Assembly: GCA_948794795.1 (NCBI GenBank)
Contig: CAQGLR010000020.1
Span: forward strand, 11,779 to 75,778
Length of the DNA: 64,000 bases
From: an uncultured Lachnospiraceae bacterium
Lineage (GTDB): Bacteria > Bacillota > Clostridia > Lachnospirales > Lachnospiraceae
Direction: 5' to 3'
Below the pieces are notes generated by a model, which was not told the origin of the DNA, did not search any database, and saw only the letters and a list, made by a program, of their open reading frames with translations. Shown here one piece after another: positions 1 through 9,511 of the stretch (position 1 is its first letter; the number at the start of each line of letters is the position of its first letter). The position numbers and the translations under genes are program-made.

Positions 1-858
1 TATTATGCACCATTAAACCAAATTATTGCAAATCCTAAAGTACCATATGATTGTACAAGTGGAGGCGGACAAGGATTTTTCCAGAATGCAAATCATAGAT
101 TCTCCACATTAGGGCATGATCCTGTTTTGGGATTGTTTTTTGGTACTGCTAATATACTGACAAATACTATTAGTACAATAAGGACTCCAATTCCAGGGAT
201 ATTTACAAATCATGTTTTATACGAAACAACACAAAAAAAAGATGGGAAATTAAAAATTGCTAAGCCAATAATTGATGGTACAAATATTTTATCATGTTCA
301 ACAATAGAAATGTGTAACAAAGTAAGGGACAGGTTTGAAAATGATAAATTATCAGTTGTAGCAGCACTGATTAAACAAATTCTTCATATTGGTACAGATA
401 TGTATACAAAATTAGGAATACAACTTCCTGGTGCATCTTTAATACTTAATTCTAAACAAGTTGAAAATATTAGTAAATATACTGATTGGGGAACTACTGT
501 AAAATCTGGAATATCAGGCTTGTTTTCATTAGCAATTAATAACATTATTAGTTTGTTGCATAATTTTATGTATTCAAACGAAATGGGTATTTCACATGAT
601 ATTTATAATATCAGGACAAAAAAGATTATTGCATATTCAAATTTTATTGCTTCTTGTAGTAATATCATTTCAACAGGAATAAAAATGGTTAATGGAAACG
701 GACTTGCAATCAAAGATTTAGATATTGGAGGTATTATAGTTACAGTGCATAAATTGACCGAAAATCATCAATATATTAGAAAGATTAAAGAAGAGTATAT
801 TTTTGGAAATTTTAATAAAATGATTGAAGGAGAAGAATTAAAATTATTTGAAATTTAA
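1..858 (+). CDS. 3' part of an unidentified protein (5' end outside window)
   Basis: The reading frame is open from base 1, so the gene begins before the window; at least 285 residues are visible. I do not recognise the family with certainty. A conserved-looking stretch near the visible N terminus contains LGHDPVLG followed by FGTANILT, and a Gly-rich patch (GGGQGF) lies just before it. The rest is Ile/Asn/Ser-rich with several moderately hydrophobic stretches, but none is a clear membrane helix. There is no recognisable catalytic motif beyond the His-Asp in LGHDP. The gene is AT-rich like the remnant downstream, which suggests accessory DNA. The 277 bp after it are very AT-rich and hold nothing I can identify. 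Confidence 0.6.
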   Translation, partial: YYAPLNQIIANPKVPYDCTSGGGQGFFQNANHRFSTLGHDPVLGLFFGTANILTNTISTIRTPIPGIFTNHVLYETTQKKDGKLKIAKPIIDGTNILSCSTIEMCNKVRDRFENDKLSVVAALIKQILHIGTDMYTKLGIQLPGASLILNSKQVENISKYTDWGTTVKSGISGLFSLAINNIISLLHNFMYSNEMGISHDIYNIRTKKIIAYSNFIASCSNIISTGIKMVNGNGLAIKDLDIGGIIVTVHKLTENHQYIRKIKEEYIFGNFNKMIEGEELKLFEI

Positions 859-1135
859 AATAAAGTTATAAAATTTATGTTTTATCTAGATAGTAATTTA
901 ACTTGTATTGTTAATCATATTTTTTGTTCTTTAGCCAAAATAATAAAATATATGAACTGTTATAATTGTAAAGAGAAATTAGATAAAATAATATGACGTG
1001 TTTGGAAATTATTTATTGTTAATTTGCCTAAAATTTCATAAAATGTTGTTGAAATTTGATTTTTTATATTTGTTTTCTATAAAAAATTACATATTTAATA
1101 GAAGATGTAAATAATTTGTAAATAATTATGTCTTT

Positions 1136-1681
1136 TTGTCGTATTATTTGAATGCAATATATATGACCATTTATCTTTATCTTGCGATTCCAAACAAAGA
1201 AATTTCATATATTTACCGTAATACAATTATGGAGTGGTCCACTCTGCGTATACAATCACAAGATTTATCAGGACTTACACTGTCACTTGAGAATGGTGAC
1301 TGTTTGACAGCATCTGATATTATTACAGAACAGCTTTTAGATACAATAAGTTTTTATGATTATAAGGAAGATTATTATCATAGGTTTCTTGCAGGATTAT
1401 TAAAGAATAATACAAAATATTATGTAATGTCTAACAGGGAGAGTGACCTGGGAAGATATGATTTAGTTCTTAAGACACACAGGATACATACAGGTAAAGC
1501 AATTATACTTGAACTTAAGGTAACAGACAATATTAATAATATGGAGGATACATGTATAAAAGCATTGGAACAAATAGAAAAACTTCATTATGACAGCAGT
1601 ATAATAAAAGAAGGATATACAGATATAATTAAATATGGTGTCTGTTTTTATAAAAAAGAATGTCTGGTAATGATAAAATAG
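1136..1681 (+). pseudogene. C-terminal remnant of an AAA-ATPase-like / PD-(D/E)XK nuclease protein
   Basis: The ORF (TTG start, 181 residues) matches only the C-terminal part of a large family common in gut Clostridia and Bacteroidetes, which has an N-terminal AAA-ATPase-like domain and a C-terminal PD-(D/E)XK nuclease-like domain (DUF1703 type). Visible markers are IPNKEISYIYRNTIMEW, which in the family joins the two domains, then RFLAGLL, SNRESDLGRYDLVL and the ELK of the nuclease core. The ATPase half is missing upstream and no ribosome-binding site precedes the TTG, so this is most simply a 5'-truncated remnant. A remnant of the ATPase half of a similar gene lies at 18604-19167. Confidence 0.72.
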
Positions 1682-1716
1682 ACCAAGTTACAGAAATGTA
1701 ATGTAAAAGCTACTAG

Positions 1717-1760
1717 AAAATGCCAGTAAATCCTGCAAATACAGGTTTTACTGGCATTTT
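1717..1760 (+). terminator. Intrinsic terminator
   Basis: The stem AAAATGCCAGTAAA pairs with TTTACTGGCATTTT, with extra CCTG/CAGG pairing near the loop. It ends in a T-run on both strands and may serve both flanking genes, which converge here. Confidence 0.75.
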
Positions 1761-1940
1761 CCATATAATATGTACAGTATAATTTAATATGGTAATCCAG
1801 ACGCTTTTACACTGGTTTTTGCTATAATGTATAAAGATATAATAAATAAACACAATTTTACTTATAGACTTAAATAGAAAAGTATAATTACTTATGTATT
1901 TATATTTTTATATTTTGTAACAGATTCTTTTATATTTTTC

Positions 1941-3677
1941 TTACATTTCCCTAATTTTAAACTGGTTGACCATATTCATCAAAAGCTGTGCCTGGCTTGA
2001 TAATTCTTCACTTGTTGCTGCACTTTCTTCTGAAGTAGCAGAATTGGTATGAACCACACTGGAAATCTGGTCAATGCCTTGTGTCACTTGTGAAATAGCT
2101 GTTGCCTGTTCCTGGGATGCTTTGGAAATCTCTAAAAGAAGTTTTGCTGATTCTTCGGAATAAAGGACAATATGGTCAAGGGACTCTGCTGTCTGGTTGG
2201 CTATATCAGTACCTTCTTGTAAAGAATGGATAGTTGCTTCAATAAGAGATGCTGTATTCTTAGATGCTTCTGCAGATTTATTTGCCAGATTACGGACCTC
2301 ATCGGCAACAACAGCAAACCCTTTTCCAGCTGAACCAGCACGTGTTGCCTCAACTGTTGCATTTAACGCAAGTATATTGGTTTGGAAAGCAATATCTTCA
2401 ATGGTTTTGATAATTTTACTAATTTCAGATGAAGAATCATTCATCTGGTTCATGGCAGTAATCATCTGTGTCATATGCTTTTTCCCTGTTTCTAGTTCTT
2501 TTACAGTGGTCTGTGCCTGGATGCTGGTCCGTTTTGCATTTTCCGCATTTTTTGCCACATGGCTGTTGATTTCATTTATAGTAGAAGCCAGTTCCTCTAC
2601 AGATGAAGCTTGTTCTGTAGCTCCCTGGGCAAGTGCCATAGCGCCGTTTGCCATCTGTTCTGAGCCATTTGCCACTTCTTTAGCACTCATATTCAGGTTC
2701 CTGAAAGTATTATTCAGTTTATAGATTGTATTCTGGAATGATTCCTTAATAGGTGCAAAATCTCCCACATAATCTATTTCTATATCAAACTTAAGATTCC
2801 CTTTGTCAAGTTCTGCTAAAGATGCAGATATATTACTTATATAACTGCGTAAAGTCTGTACTGTTTCTGCCAGTGCACGTGTCAGGTCTCCGATTTCATC
2901 TTTTGATTTGGATTCTTCTACCTTATCACTAAGATTTCCCTGGCTAAGCCCAATCAGGCGTTTTGATGCTGCTTTAATAGGGTCCGCCATCTTTTTGGCT
3001 ATTATAGAAGTGACAATAATAGCAATTATAAAAATACCAATACCAAAAAGGTATGTAACCGTTATTGCCTTTAAACAAGATTCATTTGCTGCATCAAGTT
3101 CTTCCTGTATAATTGGCAGCATATCTTCCTCGTAATTACCTGTTCCAATATACCAGCCATATGGCTCAAACTTTTTAACAAAGCCTCTTTTAGCCTTAGC
3201 TTCGGACTCTCCAGATTTTGCAAAATAAAAATCTATAAAACCTCCCTCTGGTTTATCTCCTGCCGCAATAGTATCCCGTACAAAATAATTTCCTTTTTCA
3301 TCCTGTGTATCATAACGGTTAGTTCCTTCTACATCTGGATTAATATGTACTGCATTTGTTCCATCTGCCATGTCTGCCCAGAAATAGCCTGTTCCATTAT
3401 TGTATCTGGTAGTGCGTACAATGTATTTGGAATTTTCCATAGCTTCTTTTTCAGTAATTTCATGGTTCTGGTACCTGTCATATTCTGCCTGCAGTACACC
3501 AATCATACATTCCACCTGGCTTTGGATAATCTGGTCTAGCTTTTCTTTTTCAACTTTAATATTCTTGTCATATGCCCTCTGCAGACACAAATAGGACAGA
3601 GTTGAAATCAGCAATACAGTCAAAAAGATAAGAGTACCCATGCTAAAAATTAATTTTCCACGCAACTTTAGTTTCAT
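1941..3677 (-). CDS. Methyl-accepting chemotaxis protein with single Cache sensor domain
   Basis: This is a 578-residue transmembrane chemoreceptor. A first membrane helix (about residues 8-32) is followed by an extracytoplasmic Cache-type domain (about 35-195, with the GTGYFWADM and EPYGWYIGTGNY features of sCache_2), a second helix (about 204-228), a HAMP linker (about 229-281) and a cytoplasmic signalling coiled coil to the C terminus. The hairpin tip that contacts CheA/CheW is clear (AFQTNILALNATVEATRAG). There is no C-terminal pentapeptide tether for CheR/CheB; the protein ends FKIREM. The gene stands alone, with no chemotaxis genes nearby. Family knowledge suggests a small organic acid as ligand, but the sequence does not show which one. 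About 330 bp of AT-rich DNA separate it from the divergent yyaL-like gene and must hold both promoters. Confidence 0.95.
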   Translation of the reverse strand: MKLKLRGKLIFSMGTLIFLTVLLISTLSYLCLQRAYDKNIKVEKEKLDQIIQSQVECMIGVLQAEYDRYQNHEITEKEAMENSKYIVRTTRYNNGTGYFWADMADGTNAVHINPDVEGTNRYDTQDEKGNYFVRDTIAAGDKPEGGFIDFYFAKSGESEAKAKRGFVKKFEPYGWYIGTGNYEEDMLPIIQEELDAANESCLKAITVTYLFGIGIFIIAIIVTSIIAKKMADPIKAASKRLIGLSQGNLSDKVEESKSKDEIGDLTRALAETVQTLRSYISNISASLAELDKGNLKFDIEIDYVGDFAPIKESFQNTIYKLNNTFRNLNMSAKEVANGSEQMANGAMALAQGATEQASSVEELASTINEINSHVAKNAENAKRTSIQAQTTVKELETGKKHMTQMITAMNQMNDSSSEISKIIKTIEDIAFQTNILALNATVEATRAGSAGKGFAVVADEVRNLANKSAEASKNTASLIEATIHSLQEGTDIANQTAESLDHIVLYSEESAKLLLEISKASQEQATAISQVTQGIDQISSVVHTNSATSEESAATSEELSSQAQLLMNMVNQFKIREM

Positions 3678-4008
3678 TATAAAAAATTCCTTTCGTATTA
3701 AGAATAATAACTTTTGTTATTTTTGAACAAAAATAATCCAAAAATATTTACTATTTTCATTATAATAGATAATATTACTGATGTCTAGTACTTGTTTGTC
3801 AGAAATACTAATATTATTTTGTGGGTATGTGGATTTTTGTTAGTGAGGAGAATTAGTGTGTCTTAGCTTTATTAATATTTTTAATAACACCAGAATATAT
3901 CTTAAAATTACTTTCAAACTATCAGATTACACAAAAATTATATTCTTTGTCTGTTGTATATATTGAAGTATATTGCGTATACTATCTATAAAAGAAAGGC
4001 AGGAATAT

Positions 4009-5940
4009 ATGAGTAACAAGTTAAAAAATGAAAGCAGCCCTTATCTGCTGCAACATTCAGAAAATCCTGTAGACTGGTATCCATGGAACCAGGAAGCTTT
4101 TGATAAAGCAAGGGAAGAAGACAAGCCGGTCTTCTTAAGTATAGGATACAGTACATGCCACTGGTGCCATGTTATGGCACATGAGAGCTTTGAAAATGAA
4201 GAAACTGCACAGATTCTTAATAAATACTTTGTACCTGTAAAGGTAGACCGTGAAGAACGTCCTGATATTGACAGTGTATATATGTCAGTATGCCAGGCAT
4301 TTACAGGAAGTGGGGGATGGCCTATGAGCATTTTTATGACATGGGACAAGAAGCCTTTTTTTGCAGGCACATATTTTCCGCCACGTGGGCGTTATGGCAT
4401 GCCAGGTTTTACAGACCTGCTTATTGCTGTTAAAGATAAGTGGACCAACAACCGTCCAGAGCTTTTAAAGTCTGCCAGTCAAGTGGTTTCACATATTAAA
4501 AACCATGAAAATAGTAATGCATATAAAGAGAGTAGTAACCTGGAAGAAATGGCATTAAACTTATTTTCAGGGAATTTTGACAAAAAATACGGCGGATTTG
4601 GCACAGCGCCAAAGTTTCCAGCTGCACATAATATTTTATTCCTTATACTTTATTCATGGTATAATAATAATAAAAATGCACAGGATATGGCGTTAAAAAC
4701 ATTGTGCCAGATGCGTAAAGGAGGAATATTTGACCATATTGGATATGGGTTTTCAAGATATTCAACAGACCAGTATTTTTTAGTTCCACATTTTGAAAAA
4801 ATGTTATATGACAATGCCTTGCTGGTTATAGCGTATTCTGCTGCATATTGTGTTTCAGGAGATAATTTATATCTTGATACTGCCAGGAAAACTGCAAAAT
4901 ATATTTTAAGGGAAATGGTTTCGGAAGATGGAGGATTTTACAGTGCACAGGATGCGGACAGTGAAGGCATGGAAGGAAAGTTTTATACATTTACTTTAGA
5001 TGAAATTATAAAAGTATTAGGAAAACACAAAGGGATACCATTTGCCAAAACTTATAATATTACTGCCAATGGGAATTTTGAAGGTGTTAATATTCCAAAT
5101 CTCCTTGAAAGCGGGGATATAGATAGTGATTTTAGTGAAGAAATTAAAACATTGTATAATTACAGAAAGAAACGTACAAAGCTTCATCTTGACGACAAGC
5201 ACCTTGCTTCATGGAATTCCATAATGTCAGCAGCACTTTCAATGCTGTACAGGGTATCGCATAAAAATAAATACTTGGAAGCCGCCAGGAAAGCCCAGGT
5301 ATTTATAGAAAAAAATTTATGTAATAAAGCCCAGATGTATACAAGTTTCCGTAATGGAAAGTGTTCTGGCAAGGCTTTTCTGGATGATTATGCGTTTTAT
5401 ATAATGGCATTAATTGAAATATATAATTCAACCCTAGAAGCTGCTTACCTGGATAAAGCAGAATATTTCTGTAATGAAACAGTAAAAAGATTTGCAGATA
5501 ATGAAAATGGTGGGTATTTTCTTAGTGAAACTGGAAACAGTGAATTATTTATAAATCCCAAAGAAACTTATGACGGGGCAATGCCTTCTGGCAATTCAGT
5601 TATGGCATATAATTTAATAAGGCTTTACCAGCTTACAGGAAAAGAGGGCTATAATAAACTTGCAGAAAAGCAGATTAAATTTATGTCATTAAAAGCAGGG
5701 GATTATCCTTCTGGATATAGTATGTTCCTTATTGCCAAAATAATATATGAAAACCCTCCTGTGCATATTACAGTAGTTTTGAAAAATAAAAAAGATTTAC
5801 AGGAAATAAAAGAGAATTTGCCTTTTCTTGCAAATATAAAAGTAGAAGAGGAAGGTAAAGAGTACCATATTATAAATAACCATACAACTTATTATATTTG
5901 CAAAAACCATGTCTGCCAGCCTCCAGTAAATAAGTTTTAA
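4009..5940 (+). CDS. YyaL/SSP411-type thioredoxin-domain protein (DUF255)
   Basis: This 643-residue protein has an N-terminal thioredoxin-like domain (about residues 1-165) carrying C50-H-W-C53 in STCHWCHVM, and a large alpha/alpha-toroid domain resembling glycoside hydrolases and N-acylglucosamine 2-epimerases (about 175-640). Family landmarks are ESSPYLLQH near the start, GGWPMSIF, GGIFDHIGYGFSRYSTD, HFEKMLYDNALL and QDADSEG. Homologues are widespread from bacteria to animals (SPATA20), but the biochemical role is unknown. I chose ATG 4009 because AGGCAGGA lies just before it and family members start MSNKLKNE; an upstream in-frame start at 3973 would add 12 unlikely residues. It is monocistronic, with the GH2 gene about 200 bp downstream. 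Confidence 0.93.
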   Translation: MSNKLKNESSPYLLQHSENPVDWYPWNQEAFDKAREEDKPVFLSIGYSTCHWCHVMAHESFENEETAQILNKYFVPVKVDREERPDIDSVYMSVCQAFTGSGGWPMSIFMTWDKKPFFAGTYFPPRGRYGMPGFTDLLIAVKDKWTNNRPELLKSASQVVSHIKNHENSNAYKESSNLEEMALNLFSGNFDKKYGGFGTAPKFPAAHNILFLILYSWYNNNKNAQDMALKTLCQMRKGGIFDHIGYGFSRYSTDQYFLVPHFEKMLYDNALLVIAYSAAYCVSGDNLYLDTARKTAKYILREMVSEDGGFYSAQDADSEGMEGKFYTFTLDEIIKVLGKHKGIPFAKTYNITANGNFEGVNIPNLLESGDIDSDFSEEIKTLYNYRKKRTKLHLDDKHLASWNSIMSAALSMLYRVSHKNKYLEAARKAQVFIEKNLCNKAQMYTSFRNGKCSGKAFLDDYAFYIMALIEIYNSTLEAAYLDKAEYFCNETVKRFADNENGGYFLSETGNSELFINPKETYDGAMPSGNSVMAYNLIRLYQLTGKEGYNKLAEKQIKFMSLKAGDYPSGYSMFLIAKIIYENPPVHITVVLKNKKDLQEIKENLPFLANIKVEEEGKEYHIINNHTTYYICKNHVCQPPVNKF

Positions 5941-6147
5941 TAATATAAAAATATCCAATACAATATAGTTGTAAATTATATCTGCTGGAAACACAGGTGT
6001 AGTAGTATTGTGCCAGGGTTTTCAGCAGAATATATTTTAATAATTATATAAAAAATTGCGTGATTTAAAATCTAAAATAATGTATAATAGTTTTTAAGAA
6101 ATATATTTTAAAAAGAAAGGAAATACGTTTTATACGTGGTATAAAAT

Positions 6148-7881
6148 ATGCACAAAGATTATCCAAGACCACAATTAGCCAGAAATAACTGGAAAAACTT
6201 AAATGGAATATGGCAGTTTAAATTTGATGACAATGACACAGGGGAACAGGAAAGCTGGTATAATTCTAGCTTTGAAGACAGCTGGCAGATTAATGTTCCA
6301 TTTACATATGAAACAAAATTAAGTGGAATACATGAAGAGCAATTCCATCCTGTTGTATGGTACCAGAAAAATATTACATATAAAACAACAGATAAGTATG
6401 TACTGCTTCATTTTGAAGGCGCAGATTATATTACAAAGGTATGGGTTAATGGTAAATGTGCAGGTACACACCAGGGAGGTTATTCGAGGTTTACATTTAA
6501 TATTACAAAGTTTTTATCTGAAGGTGATAATAATATTACAGTCCGGGTAGAAGACAGTACAAGCTGTGTACAGCCAAGAGGCAAACAAACATGGAAAAAG
6601 GAAGGTTTTGAATGTTGGTATACACAGACAACTGGCATATGGAAAACTGTATGGCTTGAAGAAGTTACAAAAGAATATATAGAATCTGTTAAAATTACTC
6701 CTGATATTGATAATTCAAAAGTAAAATTTGAGATAAAATTAAATGAAAAACCAGCTAGTGCATTATATCTTAGCTACTCTGTTTTTTTAGATGAAAATCT
6801 TGTAACCAGTTGCCAGTTATGTGTAAATTCAAAATACACAGAATTTGAAGCTACGGTTGCAAGTATGGAAGAACCATGGAAAATGGCTTTATGGACACCA
6901 GGAAATCCAAAACTTTATAATGCAGAGTTAATATTAGAAGGCAGTAGTGGAAAAGATGAAGTTCTTACGTATTTTGGCATGAGGAAAATATCTATAGAAG
7001 ATGGAAAAGTTCTTCTTAATAATAAACCATTTTACCAGAAATTAATCCTTGACCAAGGTTACTGGGAACAGTCTGGACTGACAGCTCCTTCCACAGAAGC
7101 ATTAATAAATGATATTTCACTTATACAGGCAGCTGGATATAACGGGCTCCGTAAACATGAAAAAATTGAGGATGAAAGGTTTCTTTACTGGTGTGATAAA
7201 AAGGGTCTTGTAGTATGGTGTGAAATGCCATCACAATATATTTTTAATAATGATACAATGGAATGTTATATAAGCCAGTGGACAAAGATTTTAAAGCAGA
7301 ATTATAACCACCCATGTATTATAACCTGGACAGCTTTTAATGAAAGCTGGGGAATTGAAAAGATTTATACAGATGTAAAACAGCAGAAATTTACAGAAAG
7401 TATTTATTATCTTACAAAAGCATATGACCCTATGCGCCCTGTTATTTTAAATGATGGCTGGGAACATACAATATCTGATATTATTACATTACATGACTAC
7501 GAGGAATCAGGAGAAACCTTTGTGAAAAGATACCAGGATAAGCCAGGTATATTAGAGAATAAAATTCCTTTTAACCATGAGCGTTATGCTTTTGCCAAAG
7601 GTTTCAGATATAATGGACAGCCAGTTATTTTAAGTGAATTTGGAGGAATTGCGCTGTCGTGTAATAATGGATGGGGATATGGGAAAAAGGAAAATTCAAG
7701 CCAGGAATTTATGGCACGTTTTGAAAATATTGTAGAAGCAGTTAAACAAACAAAGTATATTACAGGGTTCTGTTATACACAGCTTACAGATGTATACCAT
7801 GAAACAAACGGGCTTTATACTATGCAAAGAGAACCTAAAGCGGATATAGAAAAAATCAGGCAGATACATCAAAAAATATAA
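6148..7881 (+). CDS. Glycoside hydrolase family 2 (beta-galactosidase/glucuronidase-like)
   Basis: This 577-residue cytoplasmic GH2 enzyme has an N-terminal sugar-binding jelly-roll (about residues 8-170; YPRPQLARNNWKNLNG, HQGGYSRF), an Ig-like domain (about 172-270) and a TIM barrel (about 275-577). The acid/base glutamate is E399 in TAFNESWG and the nucleophile is E497 in VILSEFGG, so the active site looks intact. There is no signal peptide and no C-terminal small domain, as in short GH2 enzymes. The substrate cannot be told from the sequence. The best Shine-Dalgarno (AAAGGA) lies about 25 bp upstream of the ATG, which is unusually far, but a stop codon two codons upstream excludes an earlier start in this frame. 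Confidence 0.9.
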   Translation: MHKDYPRPQLARNNWKNLNGIWQFKFDDNDTGEQESWYNSSFEDSWQINVPFTYETKLSGIHEEQFHPVVWYQKNITYKTTDKYVLLHFEGADYITKVWVNGKCAGTHQGGYSRFTFNITKFLSEGDNNITVRVEDSTSCVQPRGKQTWKKEGFECWYTQTTGIWKTVWLEEVTKEYIESVKITPDIDNSKVKFEIKLNEKPASALYLSYSVFLDENLVTSCQLCVNSKYTEFEATVASMEEPWKMALWTPGNPKLYNAELILEGSSGKDEVLTYFGMRKISIEDGKVLLNNKPFYQKLILDQGYWEQSGLTAPSTEALINDISLIQAAGYNGLRKHEKIEDERFLYWCDKKGLVVWCEMPSQYIFNNDTMECYISQWTKILKQNYNHPCIITWTAFNESWGIEKIYTDVKQQKFTESIYYLTKAYDPMRPVILNDGWEHTISDIITLHDYEESGETFVKRYQDKPGILENKIPFNHERYAFAKGFRYNGQPVILSEFGGIALSCNNGWGYGKKENSSQEFMARFENIVEAVKQTKYITGFCYTQLTDVYHETNGLYTMQREPKADIEKIRQIHQKI

Positions 7882-7885
7882 AAAC

Positions 7886-8019
7886 AAAAAAGAGCTGCCG
7901 CACTAAGGCATATTTGAAAATTGCTTTTTATTAAGTAGAAAGCACACAATATATGATATCTGTTACAATTTATATCAATTATATATTGTTATAGTTTTTC
8001 TTAATGCGGCAGCTTTTTT
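7886..8019. repeat. MITE with IS1182-like terminal inverted repeats
   Basis: This non-coding 134-bp element is bounded by near-perfect inverted repeats AAAAAAGAGCTGCCGCACTAAG and its complement. The ends closely match those of the IS1182-type element at 23365-24918 (AAAAAAGGGCTGTCGCACTAAG), so it is probably an internally deleted derivative that such a transposase can move. It sits between the convergent GH2 and flavoprotein genes and its stem-loop may double as their terminator. Confidence 0.8.
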
Positions 8020-8024
8020 ATTTA

Positions 8025-8645
8025 TTAGTTTCTTATAAAATTCATTGGCTGGAATGGTTCCTTTTCTGGAAGTCCATATTTTTCTTTGCCAAGTGCAATA
8101 CTTTTCATAAGAAATGCCATATTTTGTGCAAGTGTCCTCATTGTCTGTAAACCTTCTATATCTTTGGCGGCTTCGCCTGCTTCACGTCCATGTATGCTGT
8201 TCCAGTACTGGCTTGATGCAACTGGCATACCAGAAATTGTGAAGAATTTATTTAATTCATCAAATGTTGATGATAGTCCTCCTCTTCTGGCGGCTACAAC
8301 ACTTGCACCAACTTTCATTGTTTTATCAAAAGATGTGCTGTAAAAAAGACGGGTAAGGAATGCAACAAGGGTTGCATTGGCAGATGCATAATAAACAGGG
8401 CTTCCAGCAACCAATCCATCACATTCTTCAAATTTAGCAACAGTTTCATTAACAATATCATTAAATACACATTTACCATTTGTCCTGCATGAGCCACAGG
8501 CTATACAGCTTCTGATATCTTTATTTCCAATATGTAATATTTCTGTTTCAATATTTTCTTTGGCAAAGACTTTTTCCATCTCATGTAAGGCTATATAGGT
8601 GTTTCCGTTAGCTCTTGGGCTTCCGTTAATCATTAAAACTTTCAT
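8025..8645 (-). CDS. NADPH-dependent FMN reductase / iron-sulfur flavoprotein
   Basis: This 206-residue flavodoxin-fold protein has the N-terminal FMN phosphate loop (INGSPRANGNTYIAL) and a compact cysteine motif CIACGSCRTNGKC (about residues 47-59), which in iron-sulfur flavoproteins of anaerobes binds a [4Fe-4S] cluster next to FMN. AGSPVYYASANATLVAFLTR is the second flavin-contact loop. The likely role is cytoplasmic electron transfer or quinone/disulfide reduction; the partner is unknown. The upstream gap contains a foldback repeat, then a cupin and a broken aldo/keto reductase on the same strand, a grouping typical of small redox clusters next to a LysR regulator. Confidence 0.9.
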   Translation of the reverse strand: MKVLMINGSPRANGNTYIALHEMEKVFAKENIETEILHIGNKDIRSCIACGSCRTNGKCVFNDIVNETVAKFEECDGLVAGSPVYYASANATLVAFLTRLFYSTSFDKTMKVGASVVAARRGGLSSTFDELNKFFTISGMPVASSQYWNSIHGREAGEAAKDIEGLQTMRTLAQNMAFLMKSIALGKEKYGLPEKEPFQPMNFIRN

Positions 8646-8732
8646 TTTACAAATCCTTTCTTTTGGGAATTTCCCGTTCTTTGATATTGCTAATTATATC
8701 ATATAAGTTTTATAATTACTATAATTAATATT

Positions 8733-8981
8733 TTTGAGTTTCCCCATTTTTTAAATTACACAAAGACTATATTGCTCTGGCAAGTTCCAAATGTTTTACC
8801 AAAAAGCAGCTGTTATGGGGACGCTGGTGCTTAAGCCTTGTTCTCAATGCTTAAGCACCATTGCGTATCCCATCCAAGCGAAATGCGGGCAAAGCCATGT
8901 GCTACATGGCTTTTTGTTGGTAAAATTTTGGAATTGCCAGAGCTACATAACTTGTGTATTAAAAAAATGGGGAAACTCAAA
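8733..8981. repeat. Foldback repeat (MITE), ~249 bp
   Basis: The outer ends are inverted copies of TTTGAGTTTCCCCATTTTTT, and pairing continues inward through CTCTGGCAA-TTCCAAA-TTTTACC, giving a terminal inverted repeat of roughly 65 bp. The centre carries GCTTAAGCACC and CAAAGCCATGTGCTACATGGCTTT hairpins. It has no coding capacity. A related copy in the opposite orientation lies at about 63558-63780. Confidence 0.82.
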
Positions 8982-9022
8982 TTTTTATAATATTCATCCT
9001 GGTTATAAAATATTACTTTCTA

Positions 9023-9460
9023 TTATCCAAGTTTCCCATATTCTTCATCTGTTACAGGTTCACACCATTCATTTGAAGTTTCTTCCCCTGGTACTTCTAC
9101 AGAAATATGCGAAAACCAGGAGCCAGCTTTGGCACCATGCCAGTGTTTTACACCAGCAGGAATTGTAATTACCGTTCCTGGCAGCAGGCTTACAGCCTGT
9201 TCTCCTTTTTCCTGGTACCAGCCTTCACCAGCTGTACATATTAAAATCTGTCCGCCGCCTTTTGCTGCATGATGTATATGCCAGTTATTGCGGCATCCTG
9301 GCTCAAAAGTTACATTTGCTAAGAATACTGGGCTTTTACCTGGTTCTGTAAGTGGGTTTAAGAATGATGCACCTGTAAAATACTGTGCAAAATTTACATT
9401 ATCCTGTCCTTTGCCAAATATATTTACTTTATTAAATTCTGCTTCATCTGGATATTTCAT
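9023..9460 (-). CDS. Cupin-domain protein (carboxymuconolactone-decarboxylase-associated type)
   Basis: This 145-residue single-domain cupin has both conserved motifs: W-H-I-H-H with the following G and E residues (about residues 59-80), and a second motif around PAGVKHWHGA (about 104-115), so it should bind a metal in a small beta-barrel. NVTFEPGCRNNWHIHHA and GTVITIPAGVKHWHG are typical of small cupins found beside aldo/keto reductases and flavoproteins. I chose the ATG at 9460 because AAGGAG lies 9 bp upstream; the ATG three codons earlier abuts that site. The substrate is unknown. It is probably co-transcribed with the aldo/keto reductase remnant upstream. Confidence 0.88.
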   Translation of the reverse strand: MKYPDEAEFNKVNIFGKGQDNVNFAQYFTGASFLNPLTEPGKSPVFLANVTFEPGCRNNWHIHHAAKGGGQILICTAGEGWYQEKGEQAVSLLPGTVITIPAGVKHWHGAKAGSWFSHISVEVPGEETSNEWCEPVTDEEYGKLG

Positions 9461-9511
9461 TTTATACATCTCCTTATTTGTTTATATTTATTTAGAAAAA
9501 TATTTTATTGT

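Noticed and set aside
2197..2724. 175-codon forward frame opposite the chemoreceptor gene
   Set aside because: It is antisense to a clear methyl-accepting chemotaxis protein and its translation has no family features.
8791..9168. 125-codon forward frame over the foldback repeat
   Set aside because: It runs through inverted-repeat DNA and into the antisense of the cupin gene.
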